Positions 31,974 through 41,328 of a stretch of DNA of 64,000 nt are shown here, piece after piece. Location of the stretch: the NCBI GenBank assembly GCA_963813495.1, contig CAWEZC010000004.1, positions 236,981-300,980 on the forward strand. Direction: 5' to 3'. The notes beneath the pieces were generated by a model. It did not search any database, was not told where the DNA came from, and saw only the letters and a list, made by a program, of their open reading frames with translations. The translations under genes were made by a program, and so were the position numbers. The stretch comes from JACVRW01 sp963813495 (GTDB taxonomy: Bacteria > Actinomycetota > Thermoleophilia > Solirubrobacterales > Thermoleophilaceae). Within the stretch, counting starts at the first letter, position 1, and every line of letters begins with the position of its first letter.

Positions 31974-33362
31974 ATGAGAGGGAGATGCCTCCGGCGGCTG
32001 CCGGCCACGGTCGCCGCCGTCGCGATCGCCCTCGCGGTGGCCGCTTCTCCCACAGCCGCTGCCGTTGGCTTCGAGCGCCTGGCGGGATTCGCGGAGCCCG
32101 GCACGCCCGCGAAGTACAACCGCGTCGGCGTCCTCAAGGTGGGTTCCGAGCGGGCCGACAACGTGCTGATCGTCAATCCCGGCACCTCGGCCGGCGCTGC
32201 CTACTTCGCGCCGCTCGCCCGTACGGTGGCCAGGCAGGCCAAGGGCTGGCAGGTGTGGGCCATCGAGCGTCGCGAGAATCTGCTCGAAGACCACTCGGTG
32301 GCCAATCTGGCCAAGACCGGCAAGGCGAGCCCCCGCCGGCTGTTCGACTACTACCTCGGCCACCTCACCGACCCGACGGTCACCAGCCACTACGAGTCGG
32401 TGCCCGACTCGGCCGTGCCCTTTGCCCGGGACTGGGGCATGCGCGTGGCGGTGGAGGACATCAGGCGCGTGGTCAGGGCGGCGAGCGGGCGTGGAGGTCG
32501 GGTGGCGATGGCCGGACACTCGCTGGGCGGCTCGATCACCACCGCCTACGCCAGCTGGGACTTCAACGGCCGGGCCGGCGCCAGGGATCTCGACGGCCTC
32601 GTCTACATCGACGGTGGCAGCGGCGCGACCGCCCTGACCCCGGAGGCGGCCGCGCAGTCGCTCTCCAGTCTCGGGGCGGGAACACCGTGGCTGACCTTCG
32701 GGGGGATCCCGGCGCCCTTCGCCGGCCTGTTCAACATCGTCGGCTCGACGCTCGCGCGCGTGGATCCGGACAGCCCCTCGCTGCTACAGACCTGGCCGCT
32801 GTTGCCGTCCAACCTCAAGTCGCCCGTGCGCGTGACCAACGAAGGGGGCTACGGCTCCGCCCTCGATACCGAGACCTCGCCACCGAGCCTGGCCGCCGCC
32901 CAGGCGCATCTCGGCCGGCTGGCGCCCAGCGGCGAACCCCGCGGCTGGCGGCGAGCCGGCGAGTTGACGTCCGTGCAGCGCTTCGCGGCGATGTTCTCGG
33001 GGACAGGGTTGAAGGGCCTGGACGGCACCGCCTGGTATCACCCGCGGCGACTGACGATCGACTCGGGGGCGGTGGCGGCCGGCAACGCCAACCCGGCACA
33101 GACAGTGCTGGACGTACGGGCCACGCACGGTGACGACCTGGACGGGCTGCGGATCTACGCCTTCGGTGCGGCGCTCGGGGGCGAGCGCGTGCTCGAGGCC
33201 GCGCGGTTGCTGGCACGGCAGTCCGGCATCCCGCGGCGGCATCTGACGCTGGTGGAGCGCTCGGCGACCTACTCGCACAACGACCCCAACTCGGCCGGCC
33301 CGGCGAACGAGTTCGTCAAGCGGCTGGTGCCATGGCTGGCGCGGGTCGCGCGCGGGCGCTGA
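31974..33362 (+). CDS. secreted alpha/beta hydrolase
   Basis: 462 residues from ATG 31974. Signal peptide with core ATVAAVAIALAVAASPTAAA. Nucleophile elbow AGHSLGGSITTA; oxyanion region VNPGTSAGAAYF; likely acid LDGLVYIDGG. The remainder is a large cap region. It is probably an extracellular lipase or esterase. It is divergent from the P450 gene with a 50-bp gap. Confidence 0.8.
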   Translation: MRGRCLRRLPATVAAVAIALAVAASPTAAAVGFERLAGFAEPGTPAKYNRVGVLKVGSERADNVLIVNPGTSAGAAYFAPLARTVARQAKGWQVWAIERRENLLEDHSVANLAKTGKASPRRLFDYYLGHLTDPTVTSHYESVPDSAVPFARDWGMRVAVEDIRRVVRAASGRGGRVAMAGHSLGGSITTAYASWDFNGRAGARDLDGLVYIDGGSGATALTPEAAAQSLSSLGAGTPWLTFGGIPAPFAGLFNIVGSTLARVDPDSPSLLQTWPLLPSNLKSPVRVTNEGGYGSALDTETSPPSLAAAQAHLGRLAPSGEPRGWRRAGELTSVQRFAAMFSGTGLKGLDGTAWYHPRRLTIDSGAVAAGNANPAQTVLDVRATHGDDLDGLRIYAFGAALGGERVLEAARLLARQSGIPRRHLTLVERSATYSHNDPNSAGPANEFVKRLVPWLARVARGR

Positions 33363-33374
33363 GCGCCCGGGAGG

Positions 33375-33770
33375 TCAGTCCTCCCACCAGCCCGGCTCCA
33401 TCTCGGCGTCCTTGTTGCCGGTGTTGGGCGCGCCGAAGGCCAGCAGCTCCGCGCCCTCGGGGCCGGCCTCGAAGCCGCGCCAGACCTGGCCCGGCACGCG
33501 CAGCGCGTCCCATTGACCGAGCTCGACGATGTCGTCGCCGACCTTCATGCGAGCGCTGCCCGAGGCCACCAGGTAGACCTCCTCCTGCTCGCCGTGGCGA
33601 TGGCCGAAGGGGAGTCGGTAACCCGGGGCGACCTTGTAATAGCTGAGGCCCGAGTTCTGGAGCTCGAGCGGCCCGCGCGCGAAGCGCGACTCGAGCTCGG
33701 GCGAGTAGCCGAACTTGGGCGCCATGTCCTCGACATCCTGCTTGAGGTTGATGTGGGTGTAATCGGGCAT
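33375..33770 (-). CDS. cupin-2 domain protein
   Basis: 131 residues from ATG 33770. Cupin motif 1 reads PFGHRHGEQEEVYLVASGSA (HxH...E) and motif 2 lies at PGQVWRGFEAG, where the usual His is replaced by tryptophan. This suggests an altered metal site. It is probably a small metal- or sugar-binding enzyme or sensor; the substrate is unknown. Confidence 0.85.
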   Translation of the reverse strand: MPDYTHINLKQDVEDMAPKFGYSPELESRFARGPLELQNSGLSYYKVAPGYRLPFGHRHGEQEEVYLVASGSARMKVGDDIVELGQWDALRVPGQVWRGFEAGPEGAELLAFGAPNTGNKDAEMEPGWWED

Positions 33771-33799
33771 GACGGTCCCCTACCCCCACACCGCGAGCG

Positions 33800-34252
33800 C
33801 TACCCGTTGCGCTCGGCGCGCTCCTTCAGGCCGGCGGCGGCGTCGCCGAGCAGGAAGTCGCGCACCTTGCCCTCGGCGGGGCCGCGCAGCAGCATGCCGA
33901 GTATCCGGCCCGGCTCGGCGTCGAGCGCATAGGTGGCACGGGTCCGCCCGCCGCCGAGATCCTCGAAGGTCCAGGAGCCGGTGAGCGACTTGGTCTCGCC
34001 CTTCTCCTGGACCCAGCGGATCGCGTTGGGCTCCTCGTAGCTGAACCGCAGCAGGGCCTTGACGGTCTTGACCTTCGCGTCGGACTCGGTCTCGACTAGC
34101 TGAGCCCGGCGTTCCGAGTCGCGCTCGATCACGTCCACCTCCCGCAGCGATCCCTGCCACTCCGGGGCGTTGGCTATGTCCGAGGCGATCTCGAAGCAGC
34201 GCTCGATAGGAGCTTCGATCTCGACCGTGCGCTCGCCGCTGATTCTTGCCAT
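33800..34252 (-). CDS. SRPBCC/polyketide-cyclase-like protein
   Basis: 150 residues from ATG 34252. START/SRPBCC pattern: TVEIEAPIERCFEIASDIAN AP-type opening, then EWQGSLREVDVIERD, and TYALDAEPGRILGMLLRGPA with an amphipathic C-terminal helix. It would bind a hydrophobic ligand. A longer frame upstream to 34429 has no family similarity and is rejected as a start. Confidence 0.82.
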   Translation of the reverse strand: MARISGERTVEIEAPIERCFEIASDIANAPEWQGSLREVDVIERDSERRAQLVETESDAKVKTVKALLRFSYEEPNAIRWVQEKGETKSLTGSWTFEDLGGGRTRATYALDAEPGRILGMLLRGPAEGKVRDFLLGDAAAGLKERAERNG

Positions 34253-34291
34253 GTGCGCGAGCCTATCCGGCCAGGCGGCCTGGCATCTTGT

Positions 34292-34477
34292 GTGAGCGTG
34301 AGCACGAGGCAGGACGAACTCGGAGCGTTGACCCGGCTCGCTTTCGCGGCGACCGGTCCCGGCGGTTCCCTTCCGTGCCGGCATGGCGTACACGTGGGCG
34401 GCGCTCACCACCTCGCCCTGCTCAACCATCTGCTGGTCTACGAGCCGCGCGGCTGGCTGAGCGGCTCAGGTCCCTAG
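34292..34477 (+). CDS. small ORF, doubtful
   Basis: 61 residues from GTG 34292 between the SRPBCC and mutM genes, overlapping the mutM stop by 4 nt. It contains RQDELGALTRLAFAATGPGG and HHLALLNHLLVY. No ribosome site stands out and no family is recognised. It may be a remnant or not coding at all. Confidence 0.2.
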   Translation: MSVSTRQDELGALTRLAFAATGPGGSLPCRHGVHVGGAHHLALLNHLLVYEPRGWLSGSGP

Positions 34478-35223
34478 ACCTGCTCGCGGGGACACCAGTA
34501 GCTGGTACGCCCGCCCACCGTGCCGCGCTCGAGCGGCGTGTGGCAGCGCGGACAGACGCCGCCCCGGTGCCGATGGCGGATCAGGTCCCCGGTGTGCACC
34601 CCGCCGCGGCGGATGGCGCGCCGGGTGGCCGCCCGCAGTACCCGGCGCAGCTCGTCGAGCTCCTGCGCGGAGAGCGAGCCCGCCTCGCGCAGAGGGGACA
34701 GGCGGGCCCGCCAGAGGGTCTCGTCGGCGAGCAGGTTGCCCACGCCGGCGATCACGGATTGATTCATGATGCGCGCCTTCAGCGGCGCGCGACCGCGGCC
34801 CACCCGCTCGCGGAACTCCGAGCGCGCGACATCGGCGGCGTCTGGTCCCAGTATCGAGAGGTCGGGCTCGAGGACCGCGCGCCCGAGGCGGCGCTTGTCG
34901 CGCAGGGCGAGCGAGCCGCCGTCCTCGAAGTTCAGCGTGAAGCGGTCCCAGCCCTGCGGCGAGCCACGGTCGTCCACCACTATGCGGCCGGCCATTCCCA
35001 GGTGCAGCCCGAGCGTGGGCCCGTCGGACATCTCCAGCCACATGGCCTTGCCGCGCCGGTGCGCGGCCACTGCGACGGCACCGGTCAGCGCGGAATCGAT
35101 CTCCCCGGGTGCGTGCGGGCGGCACACCCAGGCATCGCGATCGTCGACAGACTCGATGCGCCGGCCGAGCGCGCGCTCTTCGATCAGAGCGCGTGCGCGT
35201 TCCACCTCGGGCAACTCGGGCAT
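34474..35223 (-). CDS. mutM: formamidopyrimidine-DNA glycosylase (Fpg/Nei family)
   Basis: 249 residues from ATG 35223. The N-terminal PELPEVE supplies the catalytic proline and glutamate. The conserved HLGMAGR and the helix-two-turn-helix IMNQSVIAGVGNLLADE are present. The C-terminal zinc finger reads CPRC-x16-CPRE: the fourth cysteine is replaced by glutamate and the protein ends two residues later. It removes oxidised bases such as 8-oxoguanine. It may be a Nei-like relative rather than true Fpg. Confidence 0.85.
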   Translation of the reverse strand: MPELPEVERARALIEERALGRRIESVDDRDAWVCRPHAPGEIDSALTGAVAVAAHRRGKAMWLEMSDGPTLGLHLGMAGRIVVDDRGSPQGWDRFTLNFEDGGSLALRDKRRLGRAVLEPDLSILGPDAADVARSEFRERVGRGRAPLKARIMNQSVIAGVGNLLADETLWRARLSPLREAGSLSAQELDELRRVLRAATRRAIRRGGVHTGDLIRHRHRGGVCPRCHTPLERGTVGGRTSYWCPREQV

Positions 35224-35257
35224 GACCCTGAAGGTACGTACCGGGTGCCCGCTGCGC

Positions 35258-36457
35258 TCAGGCCGCGGCGTGCGCGGGCGTGAGCGTCCGGCGCCGAGCC
35301 AGCAGCATCAGGGCGCCGGCGGCCGACACTCCCACGGCCGCCATCACGCCCGCCGTCCATGAGTACTCCTCCACGAGCGTGCCCGCGCTGGCAGCGCCCA
35401 GCGCGACCCCGGCCACCAGGGCGGTGAGCGGCCAGGTGAACGCCTCTGTGGCTGTGCCGCGCGGAGCCACGCGTTCCACCAGTTGATTTCGCGACGCGAT
35501 CAGCGGGGCGATCGGGATGCCGGCGAGCACCACGAGCACGCCCATCGTGGCCGGGGAGGTGGCGGCGAGCAGCGCCGCGCAACCGAGCGGCAGCAGCAGG
35601 GCGAAGCGCAGATGCACGCGCGTGAGCGCCGCGCGCCCGGGGCGTGCTCCGTAGACGAGGCCGGCCACGCCGCTGGCGCCCGACCAGACCGCGAGCAGCA
35701 CGCCGGCCAGGGCCTTCGAGCCCTCTGCCTCGCTGAACGCCGGCAGCACGACCTCGAGCGTGCCGAGGGCGAAGCCGACGGGCAGCGACGCGATCACGAG
35801 CGTGCGCAGGCCGGGGGCCGCCAGCGCGCCCAGCCCGAGGGCGCGGGAGTCTTCCGGTGGCGCGTCGGGCCTGGTCCGCCCGCGCAGCCCGGCCAGCAGC
35901 ATCGCGGTACCGGCCAGCACGCAGGCGGCCGAGACCGCGAGGGCGTATTCGGGTCCCACCAGCGCGACGATGACGGTGGTGAGCAGGGGCCCGGTAACGA
36001 AGATCAGCTCGATCAGCACCGAGTCGAGCGCGTAGGCCCCGGGCACGAGGTCCGGACGCTCGGACAGCAGGTAGGGCCAGCGCGAGCGCAGCACCGAGGA
36101 CAGCGGCGGCAGCGCGGAGCCGGCCAGCGCCGAGACGAGCGCGAGCAAGACCAGCGAGGAGCCGGCGGCGCCCAGCACCCAGATCAGCGCGAGCCCACTG
36201 GCGTGGACGAGGGCCATCGGCATGAGCGCGCCGTCGCCGCGGCGATCGACGAGGCGGCCCTGCAGTGGAGCGCCGACGGCGCTGCCCAGTGCCAGCGCGC
36301 CGGCGCAGATCCCCGCAGCCGCAAACGAGCCCTCTACCTCCTCGACGTAGAGCAGGAGGGCCAGGCCGGTGATCCCGATCGGCAGCCTGCCGATCACGGT
36401 GGCCAGGACCACCGCGGCCACGCCCGGCGTCCTCAGGATGGCGGCATAGACACCCAC
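35258..36457 (-). CDS. MFS transporter
   Basis: 399 residues from GTG 36457, ~12 TM helices. The loop after TM2 (GAPLQGRLVDRRGDGALM) matches the MFS signature. The second half repeats it more weakly (GLVYGARPGRAALTRV). It is an efflux-type permease of unknown substrate. It starts 35 nt before mutM in the reverse direction of transcription, so the two may be cotranscribed. Confidence 0.88.
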   Translation of the reverse strand: MGVYAAILRTPGVAAVVLATVIGRLPIGITGLALLLYVEEVEGSFAAAGICAGALALGSAVGAPLQGRLVDRRGDGALMPMALVHASGLALIWVLGAAGSSLVLLALVSALAGSALPPLSSVLRSRWPYLLSERPDLVPGAYALDSVLIELIFVTGPLLTTVIVALVGPEYALAVSAACVLAGTAMLLAGLRGRTRPDAPPEDSRALGLGALAAPGLRTLVIASLPVGFALGTLEVVLPAFSEAEGSKALAGVLLAVWSGASGVAGLVYGARPGRAALTRVHLRFALLLPLGCAALLAATSPATMGVLVVLAGIPIAPLIASRNQLVERVAPRGTATEAFTWPLTALVAGVALGAASAGTLVEEYSWTAGVMAAVGVSAAGALMLLARRRTLTPAHAAA

Positions 36458-36498
36458 CGGCTGAGCATGGCACTCCCGTCGTGTTAGCTTGAACGGCG

Positions 36499-37485
36499 AT
36501 GACCAAGACGCTGACTCGCGCCCTGCTGTTTGCCCTTTTGGCCGCCGCGGCGCTGCCCGTGACGGTGGCCGAGGCCAAGAACCGCTGGATTCAGCCCAAG
36601 GCGATCAACATCGCCCACCAGGGTGGCGAGGACGAGTTCCCCTCGAACACCATGTACGCCTTCCGCAAGGCGGCCCAGGCCGGTGCCGACATGCTCGAGC
36701 TCGACATCGGGGTCACCAAGGACAACAAGGTCATCGTCATGCACGACACCACGGTCGACGGCAAGACGAACGGAACCGGGAACGTCTCGGCGCTCACCCT
36801 GCGCCAGCTCAAGCGCCTCGACGCGGCCTACTGGTTCGCGCCCCGGGCCGAGGAGCACTACAGCCACGATCTGCCCCGCAGGGCGTACCACTTCCGCGGC
36901 ATCGCGACCGGAAAGCGCAAGCCGCCCAGGGGCTTCACTTCCGCCGACTTCCGGGTGCCGACGCTGGCGCAGGTGATGCGCGCCTTCCCGCGCACGCCGA
37001 TCAACATCGAGATCAAGGGCCGTACCCCCGACGAGGCCGACGCCGAGTACGTCCAGAACGCCGAGGTGCTCGCCGCGCTGCTTCGTCACACCAAGCGCCG
37101 CGACCTGATCGTGGTGTCGTTCAAGCAGCCCGCCGTGGACCGCTTCCACGAACTGCTGCCGAGGATCGATCTCGCGCCGGGCATCGCCGGCGCCGCCGGC
37201 TGGCTCCTGAGCGGCGCGTCGCCGGGCCCGGGGGTGGCGGCCTTCCAGGTGCCGATCACCTTCGACCTGGGCGGCTCGCTGATCGACGTGACCACCAAGG
37301 CGAACGTGGCGCGAGCTCACGCCGAGGGCTATGCGTGGCAGAACTGGTTCTCGGGCGACGACCGCGACGCACCGGGCAGCTGGCGCAAGCTGGTCGACAT
37401 GTGCGTCGACGGCATCATGACCGCGAGCCCCGCGGCGCTGGAGCGCGTGCTCGACCGCAAGCGAGTGCCGGCCTCCTGCCGCTAG
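36499..37485 (+). CDS. secreted glycerophosphodiester phosphodiesterase
   Basis: 328 residues from ATG 36499. Signal peptide LLFALLAAAALPVTVAEA. GDPD core: AHQGGEDEFPSNTMYAF (HxG...E), LELDIGVTKDNKVIVMHD (E-x-D ... HD) and INIEIKGRTP. It hydrolyses glycerophosphodiesters to glycerol 3-phosphate and alcohol outside the membrane. Its stop directly abuts the next ATG. Confidence 0.9.
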   Translation: MTKTLTRALLFALLAAAALPVTVAEAKNRWIQPKAINIAHQGGEDEFPSNTMYAFRKAAQAGADMLELDIGVTKDNKVIVMHDTTVDGKTNGTGNVSALTLRQLKRLDAAYWFAPRAEEHYSHDLPRRAYHFRGIATGKRKPPRGFTSADFRVPTLAQVMRAFPRTPINIEIKGRTPDEADAEYVQNAEVLAALLRHTKRRDLIVVSFKQPAVDRFHELLPRIDLAPGIAGAAGWLLSGASPGPGVAAFQVPITFDLGGSLIDVTTKANVARAHAEGYAWQNWFSGDDRDAPGSWRKLVDMCVDGIMTASPAALERVLDRKRVPASCR

Positions 37486-38179
37486 ATGGAGCCCGATGCC
37501 GTCGAGATGCGCGTGCTCGGCTGCCTGATCGAGAAGCAGCGCACCACGCCCGACGTCTACCCGCTGACCCTCAACGCGCTGCGCCTGGCCTGCAATCAGT
37601 CGACCAACCGTGAGCCCGTGGTCGACTACGACGACAGCACCATCCGCGGCGGCGTCGACCGGCTCGTCGCGCGCAAGTGGGCCACGCCTCGCGAGCTGGG
37701 CCAACCGGCGCACGATGAAGTACCGGCATACGCTCGACCGGACCGTGGGTCTGGACGACGCCGAGATGGCGATCGCCTGTGTGCTGATGCTGCGCGGCCC
37801 GCAGACGCCCGGCGAGCTCAAGGCGCGGAGTGACCGGTTGCACGGCTTCGGCGGAGCCGACGAGGTGCAGGAGACGCTCGACCGCCTGATCGGGCGCGAG
37901 CTCGTGCGCCGCCTCGGGCGCCGGCCCGGCCAGCGCGAGGAGCGCTACGAGCAGTTGCTGGGGGGAACGGGAGAGGACGATGCCCCGCCCGCCGGCGCTC
38001 CGGCCGACGCGCCGCCTGCCTCTGTGGCCGCCGCTCCCGAGCCGCCGCCCGCCGCCGCCGCCCCGCCCCCGCCGGCCGGCGCCGACGAGCGCCTCGCGGC
38101 ACGGATCGAGCGCCTGGAGCGGGAGCTCGGAGAGCTACGCGAGAGCGTCCGCGCGCTGCGGGACGAGCTCGGCGCCTGA
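37486..38179 (+). pseudogene. YceH (DUF480) family protein with one frame disruption
   Basis: ATG 37486 opens EMRVLGCLIEKQRTTPDVYP and LNALRLACNQSTNREPVVDY, the YceH N-terminal winged helix. After VARKWATP (about 37681-37706) homology continues one base later: RTMKYRHTLDRTVGLDDAEM, LRGPQTPGELKAR. The C-terminus has a Pro/Ala linker and a coiled coil (RLAARIERLERELGELRESV). As in the P450 at 31.2 kb, one extra base accounts for the break. Confidence 0.85.
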
Positions 38180-38248
38180 ACGCGGATATCCGGCCAGCCG
38201 GCACGTCGAGGCTTCACGGCACTCGAGGCCGCGACCGAAAAAGCGGTC

Positions 38249-39928
38249 ATGGCCCCGGTCCCGTCACAGCGGGGAGACCGCCCGACCCCTGCCATAACGG
38301 CCGTCGAGCCGAGTACGCGGTTTGCCGCGCGCGTAGCCGCGGGCATCTTCGGTGGCGAGGCGCTGATCCTCCTCACCGTCGCGTTGCTGCCCAACCCGGG
38401 CGGCTGGTCGTCGCTGCGACTGGCCATTCCCGCCGTGTGCGGCATCGTCGCGGTTCTGCTTCTGCGCTTCGCCGACCGCGTGGGCCCGCGCACGCTCGGC
38501 GCGGCGGTGGCCCTGGGCACCATGCTCGTCACCGCTCACGCCTGGAAGTGGGGCAGCGGCTCGACCCTGTCGGGCGAAATGCTCTACGTCTGGCTCGGGC
38601 TCTATGTGGCCTACTTCTTTCCGCGGCGTGAGGCGGCGGGCCAGCTCGGCTTCATGGCGGCCGCCTACCTCCTGGTGCTGCTCGCGTCCGCTCCCTCCGA
38701 TGCGGTGGCGGCGAGCTGGGTCACGCTGGTGGGAATCCTGTTCCCGGCCGCTGCCCTGCTGCGCGCGGTGCGAGACGGCGTGACCCAGCTGGTGCGCAGC
38801 CTTTCCGAAGCCGCCCTCACCGACACGCTCACCGGGCTTCGCAATCGCCTGGCGCTCGACCAGGAGCTGGGCGCGGAGGTCGAACGTGCCTTGCGCGCCG
38901 ACCAGCCGCTGAGCGTGGTGATCGGCGACCTCGATCACTTCAAGACGGTGAACGACCGGCTCGGCCATCGCGCCGGCGACGAGGCGCTCGTGCGCGTTGG
39001 GGCGATCCTCGAGCATCACCGCCGCGCGGCTGATTCGATCGCCCGCACCGGCGGTGAGGAGTTCACGATCCTGCTCCCCGGCGCGACCGAGCACGAGGCC
39101 TACCTCGTCTCCGAGCGGCTGCGGGCGGCGGTGGAGCGTGAGTTCCGCGACGACCCCGCTGCGCTGACGTTCTCCTTCGGGGTGGCCACCTATCCTGCGC
39201 ACGGCCGCTCGGCGGACGCCGTGCTCGAGGCCGCCGACCAGGCGCTCTACGCGGCCAAGGCGCTGGGACGCAACCGCTGCGTGATCTTCAACAGCGAGAT
39301 CTCGGCGATCTTCGCGCCCGAGGCGGGTCGGGGCGCCGACGAGGTCCAGCTCGCCACGCTGCTCACGCTGGCCGAGGCGCTCGACCTGCGCGACACCGGG
39401 ACCGCCGACCATTCGCGTTGCGTCGGCCACTACTGCGCGATGATCGGCCGCGAGCTCGGCCTGCCGGCCGAGCACGTGAAGCGCATCGAGATCGCGGGAA
39501 TCCTGCACGACATCGGCAAGATCGGGCTACCCGACGCGATTCTCCAGAAGCCCGGCAAGCTCGGCACGGCCGAGCTGGCGGAGATTCGCACGCATCCGGA
39601 GATCGGCGCCCAGATCCTCAGCGGCCGGGGGCTCGAGGACCTGCGTGCCTGGGTGCTGGCGCACCACGAGCGCCCCGACGGCAAGGGCTACCCCTCCGGC
39701 ATGGGCGCCGCTGGAATTCCGCTCGAGGCCAAGATCCTGGCCGTGAGCGACGCCTATGAGGCGATGGTCGCCGGCCGCGTGTACCGCGTCGGCATCGGCG
39801 AGAAGGCGGCTCGCGGGGAGCTGCTGCGCTGTGCCGGCACGCAGTTCGACGCGCGCGTGGTGGCCGCCTTTCTCGCGGTGCTGCGCCGCCGCGACGCCGA
39901 GCAGGTGGGCCTGGCCTACACGGCCTGA
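38249..39928 (+). CDS. membrane GGDEF / HD-GYP domain c-di-GMP protein
   Basis: 559 residues from ATG 38249. Six or so TM helices in residues ~25-175. GGDEF domain: LTDTLTGLRNRLALDQEL and GGEEF near 268 (active-type). HD-GYP domain: HDIGKIG near 420 and HHERPDGKGYP near 472. It could both make and break cyclic di-GMP, with the membrane part sensing a signal. GGDEF plus HD-GYP in one protein is less common than GGDEF plus EAL. Confidence 0.9.
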   Translation: MAPVPSQRGDRPTPAITAVEPSTRFAARVAAGIFGGEALILLTVALLPNPGGWSSLRLAIPAVCGIVAVLLLRFADRVGPRTLGAAVALGTMLVTAHAWKWGSGSTLSGEMLYVWLGLYVAYFFPRREAAGQLGFMAAAYLLVLLASAPSDAVAASWVTLVGILFPAAALLRAVRDGVTQLVRSLSEAALTDTLTGLRNRLALDQELGAEVERALRADQPLSVVIGDLDHFKTVNDRLGHRAGDEALVRVGAILEHHRRAADSIARTGGEEFTILLPGATEHEAYLVSERLRAAVEREFRDDPAALTFSFGVATYPAHGRSADAVLEAADQALYAAKALGRNRCVIFNSEISAIFAPEAGRGADEVQLATLLTLAEALDLRDTGTADHSRCVGHYCAMIGRELGLPAEHVKRIEIAGILHDIGKIGLPDAILQKPGKLGTAELAEIRTHPEIGAQILSGRGLEDLRAWVLAHHERPDGKGYPSGMGAAGIPLEAKILAVSDAYEAMVAGRVYRVGIGEKAARGELLRCAGTQFDARVVAAFLAVLRRRDAEQVGLAYTA

Positions 39929-39975
39929 CGGCCCGGGCCCCGCTATGCGCTGGGGCTCGGACTAGATTGGGAGGG

Positions 39976-40632
39976 GTGACCCCGCGCCCCGGCATGCTCG
40001 CTCGCGGCCCCTGGCGACCCGAGCAGATCGAGGCCAGCTGGCGCGACGACGCCTACGAGGCGCCCGACGAGCTCGAGCGGCTGGCCGACCGCGCCGTCGA
40101 GGGGCTGCGCGAGCGCGGATCACCCGCGCACGACGGCATGGCCACGCGCCTCGCGGGCTGGCGCGAGGCGAACGGCGGGCTGAGGCTCGAGCTGCAGCCC
40201 GTTCGCTGGGCGCTCAGGCTCGTCGAGGGCGGAGCGTGCGAGAGCCTCACCGCCCTCTGCGTCGTGCGCTCCGCGGACGGCCGCTGGCTCGCCGGTCGCC
40301 GGGCCGCCTGGGTGTCTCAGTGGGCCAACCGCTGGGCGCTGGGGGCCGGCGGCGCCGTCGATCTCGGCGAGAGTCCCGCTCAGACGTTGTCGCGGGAGCT
40401 CAGCGAGGAGTGGGCCCTCGAGCCCGCGAGCCTCAGCGTGGAGGCGCTGGTGGAGCTGCCCAACGGCATGGCGATGCTGGTGGGACTGGCCACGGTCGGC
40501 GACGCCTCGGAGCCGGCCCCGGACGCCGAGCATGACGAATGGGCCTGGTGGCCCGCCGACGTCGAGCGCTGGCCCGCCGAGGCGGACGACCGGCTGCGCC
40601 TGATGGGCCGCCTGCTGGCGGCGGCTGCCTGA
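39976..40632 (+). CDS. Nudix hydrolase
   Basis: About 218 residues. The start is uncertain: GTG 39976 lies inside a GGGAGGGG tract and ATG 39994 is the next choice. The Nudix box is GAVDLGESPAQTLSRELSEE followed by W (usually G), so the key EExx glutamates are intact. It hydrolyses nucleoside-diphosphate-linked compounds. The N-terminal 60 residues are a separate helical region. Confidence 0.8.
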   Translation: MTPRPGMLARGPWRPEQIEASWRDDAYEAPDELERLADRAVEGLRERGSPAHDGMATRLAGWREANGGLRLELQPVRWALRLVEGGACESLTALCVVRSADGRWLAGRRAAWVSQWANRWALGAGGAVDLGESPAQTLSRELSEEWALEPASLSVEALVELPNGMAMLVGLATVGDASEPAPDAEHDEWAWWPADVERWPAEADDRLRLMGRLLAAAA

Positions 40633-40642
40633 GCCGCCGGAC

Positions 40643-41299
<657 letters not shown>

Positions 41300-41328
41300 G
41301 TCTGCATCCAGGGTAACGTCCGCGCGCC

